DNA of 15,073 nt from Acidilobaceae archaeon (GTDB lineage: Archaea > Thermoproteota > Thermoprotei_A > Sulfolobales > Acidilobaceae), in the NCBI GenBank assembly GCA_027034115.1, contig JALVJB010000065.1:1-15073 (forward strand), given 5' to 3'. The notes under the pieces were generated by a model. That model did not search any database. It had not been told where the DNA came from and saw nothing but the letters and a program-made list of their open reading frames with translations. Made by a program: the position numbers and the translations under genes. Positions 1 through 7,620 of the stretch are shown here, in pieces (within the stretch, counting starts at the first letter, position 1; every line of letters begins with the position of its first letter).

Positions 1-296
1 TAAAGGCCCTAAGCGATCTCTCCAGCGAATCCGCTACCCTGCTGGAAGAAGGAGTCCCACCGAGATGCCTCGCCGCGTCGCTAGCCCTAGTACTAGCGGC
101 GGCCGCCTTCACGGGCTACGCCTGGGGATGGGTAATAATGGGTATGGCTGACAGTGCTGTGGCAATGGTCACGGGAGTTTTCCTGCCGATACCGAGGGTA
201 ACGGTTGCTAACCTCGTGGAGGCAGGGATAGTACCGGCACTCCTCGTATTCGCCCTCAGCTTTGTAACCGGTGAACTATATGCCTCGCGCCGCTAG
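1..296 (+). CDS. C-terminal end of a membrane protein, probable FtsX-like ABC permease (partial)
   Basis: An open frame enters from the left edge (first full codon at 3) and ends at TAG 294-296, giving about 97 residues. The peptide starts with a polar stretch (KALSDLSSESATLLEEGVPP), then has a hydrophobic Ala/Leu/Val helix, a short loop, and a second hydrophobic segment ending in TGELYASRR. A charged coupling segment followed by a membrane helix pair resembles the C-terminal end of FtsX/MacB permeases. The next gene is a clear permease of that type, and an ABC ATPase lies 2.6 kb downstream, so this is probably the partner permease. The stop overlaps the start of the next gene by 17 bp, so the two are translationally linked. 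The family call rests on topology and context because most of the gene is outside the window. Confidence 0.6.
   Translation, partial: KALSDLSSESATLLEEGVPPRCLAASLALVLAAAAFTGYAWGWVIMGMADSAVAMVTGVFLPIPRVTVANLVEAGIVPALLVFALSFVTGELYASRR
270..274 (+). promoter_or_regulatory. Shine-Dalgarno GGTGA setting the permease start at ATG 280
   Basis: GGTGA at 270-274 lies 5 nt before ATG 280. The in-frame GTG at 271 is part of this ribosome-binding site, so it is probably not the start codon. Confidence 0.65.
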
Positions 297-1416
297 AATA
301 GCTAGAATAGCAGGTAGGGTGATGGGAAGAAGTCTTCTACTCATGCTAGTGGTAGTTGTGGTACTCTACTCCTCTTCAGCCTCCTTTGTGGGCTATACGC
401 TAATCAGGACGGCATACCTATACCAAGATAATGTCAGGCCTCCCGACGGCCTTGGAATAGTCAACGTTTACAGTGGAACCGCGATAACCCCCATCACGGG
501 CCTAATACCCTCAAGAATACTGGCTGAGGCTGTCAAGGTGAAAGGGGTTGTAACAGCGTGGGGCGAGGTTACCACGCCATGCCTAGCCAACGGCACCCTG
601 GTAGTGGTTAGGGGGCTCCACCAGAAGTACTACGAGTACGCAGGTATACGCCTAGTCTCCGGGGACTTCCCAAGTGAGAGGGACTTTACCGGAGCACTGG
701 TAGGAGCGGGCCTGGCTAAGAGGCTAGGACTAAAGCCGGGAGACAAGTTAATCGTAGACTCCTACTTCACGTCTACACCCTTAATCCTCCGTGTGCAAGG
801 AGTTATTGACGGCCCCCCACCCTACAAGTGGGAGATCCTAGTCAATATCGATACGGGGAAAGCGCTCCGCGGGATCAACGGGTACTCGGTTGCTAGAATA
901 GTCTATGAGCCTGGCTCTCTGGACAAGGAGGCCCTCCAAGCCATCCTAGGAGTCAACGTTAAAGGCAACTTCCTCCTAAACCAGGTAGTACTCCTGGTCG
1001 GCAAGGGCTGGGAAACAACCGTCAACGCTAAAATCCTCCAAGAATATTATCTAGCCAGACTTGGTGTACCCGTAGGCGTACTAGCCGCTATAGCCCTGCT
1101 AAGCGACACTCTCCTCTCCCTACTAATGATCCCCCTGGCCTGGACTATTATTAGCCTCCGTGAGAGGGAATTCCACATATTGATCGACGAAGGCCTAAGC
1201 CCGGCGAGAATAAAATTAGATGTGGGACTAGTAACCCTACCCGCCGTCCTAGCAGGGGTCATCCTAGGACTAATAGTCCCGATCCTAGCACCACCAGTAC
1301 TAATTATGGGGTACCCCGTGGCCTATAGCCTGGACGCAGGCTTCTCAATAGCGCATGTAGCCGTTTTGACAGCACTATACGGTGTTGGAATTGCAACGGC
1401 CAGGATTGAGGAGTAA
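280..1416 (+). CDS. FtsX/MacB-like ABC transporter permease
   Basis: About 378 residues from ATG 280, chosen because GGTGA sits 5 nt upstream. One N-terminal membrane helix (about residues 15-40) is followed by an extracytoplasmic domain of about 210 residues. That domain contains a GLAKRLGLKPGDKL motif typical of MacB periplasmic-core domains (a statement that an allele-like subunit sits in a defined complex state). Three C-terminal helices follow. Between the first two of these is a charged segment (LREREFHILIDEGLSPARIK) matching the FtsX coupling region that contacts the ATPase. Known relatives (LolC/E, MacB, FtsX) work by mechanotransmission and move lipoproteins, lipids or peptides, or signal to cell-wall enzymes. 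The substrate here is unknown. The gene overlaps both neighbours and probably pairs with the partial upstream permease and the ATPase at 2899-3570. Confidence 0.78.
   Translation: MPRAARIARIAGRVMGRSLLLMLVVVVVLYSSSASFVGYTLIRTAYLYQDNVRPPDGLGIVNVYSGTAITPITGLIPSRILAEAVKVKGVVTAWGEVTTPCLANGTLVVVRGLHQKYYEYAGIRLVSGDFPSERDFTGALVGAGLAKRLGLKPGDKLIVDSYFTSTPLILRVQGVIDGPPPYKWEILVNIDTGKALRGINGYSVARIVYEPGSLDKEALQAILGVNVKGNFLLNQVVLLVGKGWETTVNAKILQEYYLARLGVPVGVLAAIALLSDTLLSLLMIPLAWTIISLREREFHILIDEGLSPARIKLDVGLVTLPAVLAGVILGLIVPILAPPVLIMGYPVAYSLDAGFSIAHVAVLTALYGVGIATARIEE
1381..1384 (+). promoter_or_regulatory. Shine-Dalgarno GGTG for the GT-C-like gene
   Basis: GGTG at 1381-1384 is 6 nt before TTG 1391. The in-frame GTG at 1382 and TTG at 1385 lie in or next to it. 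Within the permease gene this site would support coupled translation of the next gene. Confidence 0.45.
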
Positions 1417-2920
1417 ACTCTTCCTAGTCGTCCTAGCGGCACTCCTACTAAGAACATCCCCGCTCATATTGACTGGCATGCCCTATGATAATGACAGCTG
1501 GTATATCCACCACGACGTGGAAGTACTAAGGAGCAATCCCGGGGCCAAGATCCTATCAAGCCCGGCCTTCGACGGCTACGACAACCTATGGCCCTCCTCA
1601 GTACTAATACCCTATATTATAACGCTAATAGTGGGAAAGGAGACCCTGCTGGCCACCCACCTCGTCGGACCCATACTTGACGCTCTCTCAATAATACCCT
1701 TCTACGCACTAGCCTCCAGGTATTCCAAGAAGTATGCTTGGCTTGCAGCGCTCATGGTGGCAGCATCTCCAGGCCTCGTAGGCATAGGCGTGGGCCTAGT
1801 AAAGGAGACCATTGCGAGGCCGCTCTTCTATTCAACGATGCTAGCAGCCCTAAGAGGGGGACTCATAGGAAGCTTACTACTAGGACTTGGCCTCGCCCTA
1901 ACCCACCACTTGTCATCCCTTACAGCTACCCTCATAATACTCCTCGCCCTCCCCACGGCATGGCTAGTTAAAACCGCGTCGGGGTCTAGGAGCGATACAC
2001 CTCGCCTCAGAGAGTCTACTATCATACTTGTACTAACCGTTCTCTGGCTTACCTACGTGGGGCTACCGAGGCTCGAGGGCACTCTATCACTACTCGACCC
2101 AGTACTAGCAAGCCTCTACATTCTAGCCCTAACATCCCTAGTAGCCGCCTCCCTGCCACTAATCCGAGATAAACCCGGGCCCCTAGCGGCTTGGCTCCCC
2201 GAGACCATAGTCCTGGCACTCGTCGCAGTAGTAGCTGTTACCGGCGTGCCGCCTGGAGTGCAGCCCTTGGGGGTTTCGGCGCTTTACTACTCTGCCCCAT
2301 TCCTACTATTACCCTACCTGGCAGTATACGCTCTGGCTAGGATCAGGAATGAGCCCTCCCGTAGGCACCCCATTATCCCCTTAACATGGCTCCTGGTAGT
2401 ATCGGGGGCTATCGCCTACCTCGTTTTCGGCGGGGTCCCCCTAGGCCAGTCGCCTGCTGGCAGGCTGGCCAACTTCCTCGTCCCCGGCGCCGCCATCCTC
2501 TACGCTTACTCCGGCCGGCCCCGCCTACTAAAGGCGAAGGCCCTCATCATACTAGTACTATCAATCCTATACGTTGGCGCTCTAGCAAGCAACACCGACC
2601 CCGAATCCTACGACCTAGCCTACCACCAGTACGAATACTCAACCTGCGAGCTGCTATCCTCGCACCTCCAGGCGAATACAACCGTCTACGCTGATGCAAA
2701 GATTAGAGACCTCCTATACTATCTCGGCCCGGTGAAGACAAAGATGCCGCTACCAAAGCCCGGGAACGGCTTGCTCGTAATATACAAGGAGAACCTGTTC
2801 TACGGGTACAAGCTGGACTCCAACCTGCGAGGCGGGAGCCCCGAAAAAATAGCTAGGCTAATTACTGGGGAAAGCCTTGTAGCAAACAATGGTGAATCAT
2901 GGATAGTACTAATCCGGTAA
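1391..2920 (+). CDS. Polytopic GT-C-like membrane glycosyltransferase (STT3/PMT-like)
   Basis: About 509 residues from TTG 1391 (512 from GTG 1382). An N-terminal membrane helix leads into an external loop with the acidic motif PYDNDSW and a second aspartate-containing stretch (FDGYDN). About ten more hydrophobic helices follow, and a soluble tail of about 100 residues ends the protein. An acidic motif in the first external loop is typical of GT-C enzymes, which use polyprenyl-phosphate-linked sugars outside the membrane. A KETIARP motif and a HH pair also lie in loops where GT-C enzymes carry functional residues. It is shorter than AglB/STT3, and no WWDYG-like motif was seen, so transfer to lipid or to Ser/Thr is as possible as N-glycosylation. 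It sits between a permease and its likely ATPase, overlapping them by 26 and 22 bp. Confidence 0.65.
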   Translation: MQRPGLRSKLFLVVLAALLLRTSPLILTGMPYDNDSWYIHHDVEVLRSNPGAKILSSPAFDGYDNLWPSSVLIPYIITLIVGKETLLATHLVGPILDALSIIPFYALASRYSKKYAWLAALMVAASPGLVGIGVGLVKETIARPLFYSTMLAALRGGLIGSLLLGLGLALTHHLSSLTATLIILLALPTAWLVKTASGSRSDTPRLRESTIILVLTVLWLTYVGLPRLEGTLSLLDPVLASLYILALTSLVAASLPLIRDKPGPLAAWLPETIVLALVAVVAVTGVPPGVQPLGVSALYYSAPFLLLPYLAVYALARIRNEPSRRHPIIPLTWLLVVSGAIAYLVFGGVPLGQSPAGRLANFLVPGAAILYAYSGRPRLLKAKALIILVLSILYVGALASNTDPESYDLAYHQYEYSTCELLSSHLQANTTVYADAKIRDLLYYLGPVKTKMPLPKPGNGLLVIYKENLFYGYKLDSNLRGGSPEKIARLITGESLVANNGESWIVLIR

Positions 2921-3570
2921 TAATGCTAGAAGACGTATGGATTAAGCGGGGAAACGAGTACGTGCTCGAGCACGTAAACCTCCAACTATACCCGGGGGAC
3001 TTCGCATGCATCTATGGCAGAAGCGGCTCTGGGAAAACGAGCCTACTACGAGTACTGGCACTCGTAGATAGGCCTGCCAGGGGAAAAGTCGTTCTCGACG
3101 GGAGAGACTATTCTAGTTCCGGAGATGCGGAGAGGGCGCGCGCCAGGGCCAGGCTCATAGGCTACATTCCCCAGCACGACAATATCATAGACCAGCTCCT
3201 AGTCTGGGAAAACATAGCTCTACCGCTACTCCTCCAAGGCCTCGGGGAAGAAGAGGCCCTAAAGAAGACTGAGAGGATCGCATCGAGCCTCGGAGTAGAA
3301 ACCCTCTTATATAGACGGCCTCGAAGCCTCAGTGGAGGGCAGAGGAGGAGAGTAGCTATACTGAGAGCCATCATCAAAGACCCCATGATACTAGTGGCAG
3401 ACGAGCCCCTAACGGGCTTAGACGACGAATTAATCCGAGTCGTGTATAGGATCTTTTCCCAGCATTCAAATAATGGAAAAACAGTAATATATGCGACCCC
3501 GGATACCACAGATAACCCGCCCTGCACACGGGTCTTCCGGATCAAGGCTAGGAGGCTGATAGAAGAGTGA
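2899..3570 (+). CDS. ABC transporter ATPase, LolD/MacB class, with altered H-loop
   Basis: 223 residues from ATG 2899, with GGTGA at 2891-2895. Motifs in order are Walker A GRSGSGKT (40-47), Q-loop Q92 in the GYIPQ context, signature LSGGQ (144-148), Walker B ILVADE (164-169, catalytic Glu 169) and D-loop GLDD. Family resemblance comes from the IGYIPQ segment and the ENIALPLLLQG stretch, both typical of LolD/MacB/FtsE ATPases. It should energise the permease genes upstream, with which it is co-directional and overlapping. One feature is odd: where relatives have THD after the last core strand, this protein has TPD (P201), so the H-loop histidine is missing. A second anomaly is that the gene is separated from the permease by the glycosyltransferase gene. 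The last 4 bp overlap the next start (GTGA). Confidence 0.88.
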   Translation: MDSTNPVIMLEDVWIKRGNEYVLEHVNLQLYPGDFACIYGRSGSGKTSLLRVLALVDRPARGKVVLDGRDYSSSGDAERARARARLIGYIPQHDNIIDQLLVWENIALPLLLQGLGEEEALKKTERIASSLGVETLLYRRPRSLSGGQRRRVAILRAIIKDPMILVADEPLTGLDDELIRVVYRIFSQHSNNGKTVIYATPDTTDNPPCTRVFRIKARRLIEE

Positions 3571-4493
3571 CCAACGGACTGGAAGACGTCACAGTAGTTA
3601 TACCAACGCTCAACGAGGAGAAAGCAATAGGCAAAGTACTAGACGAAGTATTGGCGCTAGGCATACCCCGAGAGAACGTTATCATAGTCGACGGTTACAG
3701 CACTGATAGAACCAGGGAGATCGCGGAGGAGAAGGGCGTACGAGTAATACTACAAGAAGGGAAGGGTAAGACTGACGCCGTTAAAACCGCTATAAATCAT
3801 ATCAGAACGCCGATAACCGTCCTCATGGACGGTGACTACACATATCCTGCAAAATACATCCCAATTCTTGCATCCAAGATAAGGGAAGGCTACGATCTCG
3901 TAATAGGCAGGAGAATACCCCAGAAGGACGCGCAGAAACCCATATTCGACCTGGGAAACAAGCTCCTCTCAAAAACCTTCAACCTCCTCTACGGTATAAG
4001 GCTGAAAGACGTCCTCAGCGGGATGTACGCTGTTAGAACAAGCATACTACGAGAGCTACTCTACGTGTCAAAAGGCTTCGGCATCGAGTCCGAGATTGTA
4101 GCCCACGTGGCCTCAACCGGAGGGAAAATAACCGAGATCCCAATAGAGTATAGGGCCAGAATCGGTGAGAAGAAGCTCGGCGTGAAACACGGCCTCCACA
4201 TATTCGTGGACATGCTTAAGCTCGCATGGTACTACAACCCTACACTAATAATATTCAGCCTGGGAATACTATTCCTCCTAATACCAGGCCTAATACTCAT
4301 AGGATACGTGGGATACGAGTACCTCGCACACGGCGTGAAGTATTATGTTAAAGGGCTGATAGGAGTCGCCCTGGCAAGCGCGGGAATAATATCACTAATG
4401 CTCACCCTACAAACAATATTCCTCAAGAGAATGGAAATAAGAATGACCAAGCACATCAGGAGCCTCAAAGAGGAAAAATGCAGTAAAGCCTAA
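3567..4493 (+). CDS. GT2 family glycosyltransferase, dolichyl-phosphate sugar synthase-like, with C-terminal membrane helices
   Basis: 308 residues from GTG 3567, whose start overlaps the ATPase stop as GTGA. The N-terminal GT-A domain shows VVIPTLNEEKAI (10-21), VDGYSTDRT (41-49), the metal/nucleotide motif MDGDYTYP (D88, D90), IGRR (113-116) and the acceptor-loop motif DVLSGMYAVR (148-157). These are hallmarks of DPM1/Alg5-like enzymes that move a sugar from GDP- or UDP-sugar to dolichyl phosphate on the cytoplasmic face. Two hydrophobic segments (about 225-250 and 262-286) anchor the C-terminus, as in the archaeal dolichyl-phosphate mannose synthases that carry C-terminal helices. The product could feed the adjacent GT-C-like enzyme. 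The sugar (Man or Glc) cannot be told from sequence. Confidence 0.85.
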   Translation: MTNGLEDVTVVIPTLNEEKAIGKVLDEVLALGIPRENVIIVDGYSTDRTREIAEEKGVRVILQEGKGKTDAVKTAINHIRTPITVLMDGDYTYPAKYIPILASKIREGYDLVIGRRIPQKDAQKPIFDLGNKLLSKTFNLLYGIRLKDVLSGMYAVRTSILRELLYVSKGFGIESEIVAHVASTGGKITEIPIEYRARIGEKKLGVKHGLHIFVDMLKLAWYYNPTLIIFSLGILFLLIPGLILIGYVGYEYLAHGVKYYVKGLIGVALASAGIISLMLTLQTIFLKRMEIRMTKHIRSLKEEKCSKA

Positions 4494-4505
4494 GGCGACC
4501 CGAAG

Positions 4506-5450
4506 ATGAAGAGAGTCCTAGTAACCGGCGGAGCGGGATTCATAGGAAGCCACGTAGTAGAGAGGCTCGTAGAGCAGGAATTCGACGTAGTAGTGCTAGA
4601 CGACTTCTCAACCGGCCGCGAGGAAAACCTAGCATCAGTAATCGATAGGATCACGCTAGTCCGGGGAAGCATACTAGATGAAAGGGCTTTAAGAGAAGCT
4701 CTTAGCAATGTTGAAGCAGTCATTCACTTAGCGGCGAGGATAAGCGTAGAAGAATCCATGAGGGACCCCCAACTATATTACAAGGTGAATGTCGAAGGGA
4801 CAAGGAGACTCCTCGAGGAGGCTCGAGGCAAGATAAACCTATTAGTATTTATGAGTTCGGCGGCAGTATACGGTTCTCCCATTCAACTTCCAATAAGAGA
4901 GTCCCACCCACTCCGCCCCCTCTCCCCCTACGGCGAGACCAAGGTGCTGGGAGAGAGAATCATGGAGAAATGGGCGAGAGAGAACCAAGCAGTAGCCGTC
5001 ATACTCCGACTCTTCAACGCCTACGGTCCAAGGCAAGAGGGGAACCCTTACGCTGGCGTAGTAGCCAAGTTCCTCGAGAGAATAAGCCGTAGGCTACCTC
5101 CAGTAATATACGGCGACGGATTCCAAACTCGAGACTTCATAAACGTTAGAGACGTAGCCAGCCTAATAGCTCACGTACTTATTAAACCGCCCCAGGAGGG
5201 GGGAGCCAGGATCTACAATCTAGGTACAGGCAGGGAGACCCGGATAATAGACCTCGCAAAACTCATGGCAAGCCTAGCAGGCCTAAACGTGGAGCCTATC
5301 CACAAGCCTGCGAGGGAAGGCGACATAAGGCGGAGCGTAGCATGCATAGAGAAAATCCGAGTGGAGACCGGGTGGAAGCCCCAGATAGATCTACCCAAAG
5401 GGCTCAGGGGCTTGCTCCAGCCGCTGTCAACCCAAAATCCTCCTTACTAG
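4506..5450 (+). CDS. NAD-dependent sugar epimerase/dehydratase, UDP-glucose 4-epimerase-like
   Basis: 314 residues from ATG 4506, 12 bp after the GT2 stop, with no strong Shine-Dalgarno site. It is an extended short-chain dehydrogenase with NAD loop TGGAGFIGSH (7-16), the acidic pair D32-D33 that binds the NAD ribose, HLAA (74-77), FMSSAAVYG (115-123) and the catalytic YxxxK at Y142/K146 (SPYGETK). Later motifs are LRLFNAYGPRQ (167-177), DFINVRD (210-216) and YNLGTG (237-242). Length and motifs fit archaeal GalE-type UDP-hexose 4-epimerases, but related UDP-GlcNAc or UDP-glucuronate epimerases are not excluded. It would supply a nucleotide sugar to the glycosyltransferases upstream. Its 3' end overlaps the convergent flippase by 24 bp. 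Confidence 0.88.
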   Translation: MKRVLVTGGAGFIGSHVVERLVEQEFDVVVLDDFSTGREENLASVIDRITLVRGSILDERALREALSNVEAVIHLAARISVEESMRDPQLYYKVNVEGTRRLLEEARGKINLLVFMSSAAVYGSPIQLPIRESHPLRPLSPYGETKVLGERIMEKWARENQAVAVILRLFNAYGPRQEGNPYAGVVAKFLERISRRLPPVIYGDGFQTRDFINVRDVASLIAHVLIKPPQEGGARIYNLGTGRETRIIDLAKLMASLAGLNVEPIHKPAREGDIRRSVACIEKIRVETGWKPQIDLPKGLRGLLQPLSTQNPPY

Positions 5451-6878
5451 CGACCCGAGCCTTCGACCGCTGATAGCTTCTAACACCTCCTCCACGTCAT
5501 CTCTTGGGACGATACCGAGCCTAACATACATGGGATAAGCCGCCAGGACAAGCACCCCGGCTAGTAACCATGAAGCCCCAAGGAGCCTTAGCGGTAAGAC
5601 TATCCCGAGCGGCAATAGTATGCCGGCAAGGTAATCCCTATATGGGTGCTCGAGGCCCAATAGTCTAGAGAAGTACAGTGAAGTCGCTCCTCCAATGACT
5701 GCTCCCGTGTAAACGGCTAGAGCGGTTCCCAGAGCTCCATATCGTGGGGTTAATACCGGGTAGAGCAGGATCCTCGGCAGGGCTTGGGAGAGGCCTAGAA
5801 CGAGGACTAGCCTATACTTGCCATAAGAATAGGCCAGGTTGTTCGTAGCGGCGATGGTGGTGTAGGGAAGGGATGAGAGTGTTAGTATAGTAAGTGCTGG
5901 GGCGGCAGCGGCATAGGAGGGTCCCAGTAAGCGTAGAACTGGCAGGGGATAATAGGCTATGTACAAGGCTAAGGGGGCGACCGCTAGAAGAGCGAGCCTG
6001 GCGGACCTCGCGGTTAGCTCCTCTCTGCCAGACTCCATAGCCGAGAGTATTGGCAGTAGTACGCCCAATACGAGTGTTGCCACCGCTATGAGGAACATTG
6101 CGATGGAGTAGGCGGCATAGTAGTGGCCGGTCTCGGTGCTGGTCTTGTAGCCGAATACTGCTAGAACCCCTAGCCACTGGCCCATTAGTATAATAAAATT
6201 AGGGAGCCACGCTGAGGCTCCGGCCCTGAGAAGCTCCCTGATTGCGTCGAAATCAACAATGAGGCGGAGGCCCTCTTCCCTCAGCGCCACAGTAGCGTTA
6301 ACCGCGACCAAGGTGACACTCATAAGGAGGTAGCCAGTCACTGCGCCGACCCAGTCGAAGCCAAGGTACACCGCCAGGGAGCCTACCACTATCTTCAATA
6401 TATTGGAAACCGTTGCAGCCTCAAAGAGTAGCTTAGTCCTGAGCCTCGCGATCATGTAGAACCATAATATCTGGCTTAACCCCATGACGAGGATGAGGAC
6501 TGAAACGAACTCCAACATTAAAGGGGTAAAATTAGAGAGACCTCTCCCAAGCAACGCCAAAGCTAGCACGATAAACGCTGCGGATGAGTAAACGGTTAGG
6601 CCATAAGCAGTGGAGGACCAGAAGTATCGGCGCCGGCACTCAACGTCCCCCCGACCCTCGCATACTCCTATAAACCTCTGGAGCGCAACGTTTACTCCAA
6701 GATTCAAAGCGGCCACGACTAGGGACGCCAGACCTATTATAGCTGAAGTTATGCCTAGGGGCGAGGGGCCTGCGAGTATTGACACTATTAGCCAGTACGT
6801 GTAGCCGCCAAGGTTGTTCGCAATACTAGCCATATATACGTATGAACCTGTCCTCACCACGTCGGACAGTTTACCCAT
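5427..6878 (-). CDS. Polysaccharide/lipid-linked oligosaccharide flippase (Wzx/MATE-like)
   Basis: 483 residues read right to left from ATG 6878, with GGTG about 9 nt before it on the minus strand. The protein is almost entirely hydrophobic, with around twelve to fourteen predicted membrane helices. It has the layout of the polysaccharide-transport (PST/Wzx) branch of the MOP superfamily, including a SYAAAAPALTILTLSS segment in the C-terminal half, the usual position of the family's conserved helix. Such proteins flip lipid-linked sugars across the membrane. It has a short loop with two cysteines (VCEGRGDVEC). It is on the opposite strand but belongs functionally with the preceding glycan genes. 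The helix count is by eye. Confidence 0.82.
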   Translation of the reverse strand: MGKLSDVVRTGSYVYMASIANNLGGYTYWLIVSILAGPSPLGITSAIIGLASLVVAALNLGVNVALQRFIGVCEGRGDVECRRRYFWSSTAYGLTVYSSAAFIVLALALLGRGLSNFTPLMLEFVSVLILVMGLSQILWFYMIARLRTKLLFEAATVSNILKIVVGSLAVYLGFDWVGAVTGYLLMSVTLVAVNATVALREEGLRLIVDFDAIRELLRAGASAWLPNFIILMGQWLGVLAVFGYKTSTETGHYYAAYSIAMFLIAVATLVLGVLLPILSAMESGREELTARSARLALLAVAPLALYIAYYPLPVLRLLGPSYAAAAPALTILTLSSLPYTTIAATNNLAYSYGKYRLVLVLGLSQALPRILLYPVLTPRYGALGTALAVYTGAVIGGATSLYFSRLLGLEHPYRDYLAGILLPLGIVLPLRLLGASWLLAGVLVLAAYPMYVRLGIVPRDDVEEVLEAISGRRLGSLVRRILG

Positions 6879-6981
6879 CTACCATAGCACCGGCGTCGGA
6901 CACTCTCCAGTAGGCTTCGCTGATGGACCCGAGCGTAATAAATCGACTAGCAGGGCCTCCGGGGCGTTATGCCTAGCAATG

Positions 6982-6992
6982 CCTTATACTTT
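6982..6992 (-). promoter_or_regulatory. Possible TATA box for the flippase gene
   Basis: On the minus strand this reads AAGTATAAGG, an archaeal TATA-like sequence about 105 bp before the flippase start. The distance implies a leader of about 80 nt, which is long for this organism, so support is weak. Confidence 0.3.
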
Positions 6993-6999
6993 TATTAAT

Positions 7000-7011
7000 G
7001 TGTGTCCACAC
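7000..7011. repeat. Inverted repeat GTGTG-TC-CACAC
   Basis: Perfect 5-bp arms with a 2-bp spacer lie between the divergent TATA-like boxes. The shape suits a dimeric regulator, but 12 bp can arise by chance. Confidence 0.35.
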
Positions 7012-7042
7012 CTCTTATATTTCTTATTGGATTATAGTATAC

Positions 7043-7057
7043 CAAATGAATAAATAT
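7043..7057 (+). promoter_or_regulatory. Probable BRE/TATA promoter of prefoldin alpha
   Basis: A purine-rich stretch followed by ATAAATAT lies about 40 bp before ATG 7093. Initiation about 25 bp downstream would give a leader of roughly 14 nt that just includes the GGTGA site. Confidence 0.45.
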
Positions 7058-7082
7058 CTCCAGGGTGAGCATAGTATAATAC

Positions 7083-7087
7083 GGTGA
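7083..7087 (+). promoter_or_regulatory. Shine-Dalgarno GGTGA setting prefoldin alpha start
   Basis: GGTGA at 7083-7087 is 5 nt before ATG 7093. The in-frame GTG 7084 is inside this site and should not be taken as the start. Confidence 0.7.
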
Positions 7088-7092
7088 GAGAG

Positions 7093-7527
7093 ATGGCCGA
7101 GGAGAAGACCCAGGTTAAAGTAGAGGAGACCATCAAGCAGCTCCAGGACGAGCTCAGGGGGCTAATCAGCCAGGCAGAACAGCTGAGGGCGCAGATCGCT
7201 ACAATCAACGGCGTAATAACAGACCTATTCGCCGCTCTAGAAGTACTAGACTACCTCCAGCGTGAGGGCAAGGGCAAGACGATACTAGTACCGATCGGCG
7301 GCGGCAACCTCATAATCAAGGCCAAGGTAGAGGATGTGCAGAGCGTGATAATGAACATTGGAGGGACCCTCAACGTAGAAACCAGCATCGAGGACGCCAA
7401 GAAAGCCGTGGACTCCAGGATAAAGCTGCTCGAGCAGATAAGGCTAGACCTACTCAAGAAACTAGAAGAAGTCAACAGGAGGATCAACGAAATACTGCCC
7501 AGGCTAGAGGAGAGCCTACGCCAGTAA
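7093..7527 (+). CDS. pfdA: Prefoldin subunit alpha
   Basis: 144 residues from ATG 7093. A long N-terminal coiled coil (about residues 8-55), a central region with two beta hairpins (ILVPIGGGNLIIKAKVED and the following VIMNIGGTLNVETS), and a C-terminal coiled coil (about 96-144) give the jellyfish-tentacle shape of archaeal prefoldin alpha. The motif VLVPIGGG and the FAALEVLDYL segment are family hallmarks. Two alpha and four beta subunits normally form the hexamer that hands unfolded proteins to the group II chaperonin. A short beta-like gene follows 93 bp downstream. The intervening stretch has only a short T-rich run (TCTTTT at 7569-7574), so read-through is plausible. Confidence 0.93.
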   Translation: MAEEKTQVKVEETIKQLQDELRGLISQAEQLRAQIATINGVITDLFAALEVLDYLQREGKGKTILVPIGGGNLIIKAKVEDVQSVIMNIGGTLNVETSIEDAKKAVDSRIKLLEQIRLDLLKKLEEVNRRINEILPRLEESLRQ

Positions 7528-7620
7528 CTCCCGTCCAACTACTAAACACTAACCCCACTAGGCCATCCTCTTTTCCCATACCAGTCACGTAGTCATACAG
7601 TAAACGGGGGGTGTGCAGTA

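Larger units (their letters stand above)
6879..7092. other. Divergent intergenic region between flippase and prefoldin alpha
   Basis: This is the longest gene-free stretch in the window, and its right two-thirds is AT-rich. It holds TATA-like sequences for both directions, a GTGTG-TC-CACAC palindrome at 7000-7011 and the prefoldin Shine-Dalgarno site. No RNA gene was recognised. Confidence 0.6.

Noticed and set aside
61..120. High density of CTAG in the left part
   Set aside because: Frequent CTA/GTA codons and their junctions explain it; no site pattern or spacing was seen.
292..309. Tandem 9-bp repeat GCTAGAATA at the start of the permease gene
   Set aside because: Two in-frame copies encode Ala-Arg-Ile twice; it is too short and is explained by coding sequence.
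6814..7053. Open frame on plus strand across the flippase start and intergenic region
   Set aside because: It runs antisense to the flippase start and through AT-rich promoter sequence, with no domain or ribosome-binding site.
7569..7574. T-rich run after prefoldin alpha as a terminator
   Set aside because: Only four consecutive T are present, shorter than convincing archaeal termination tracts.
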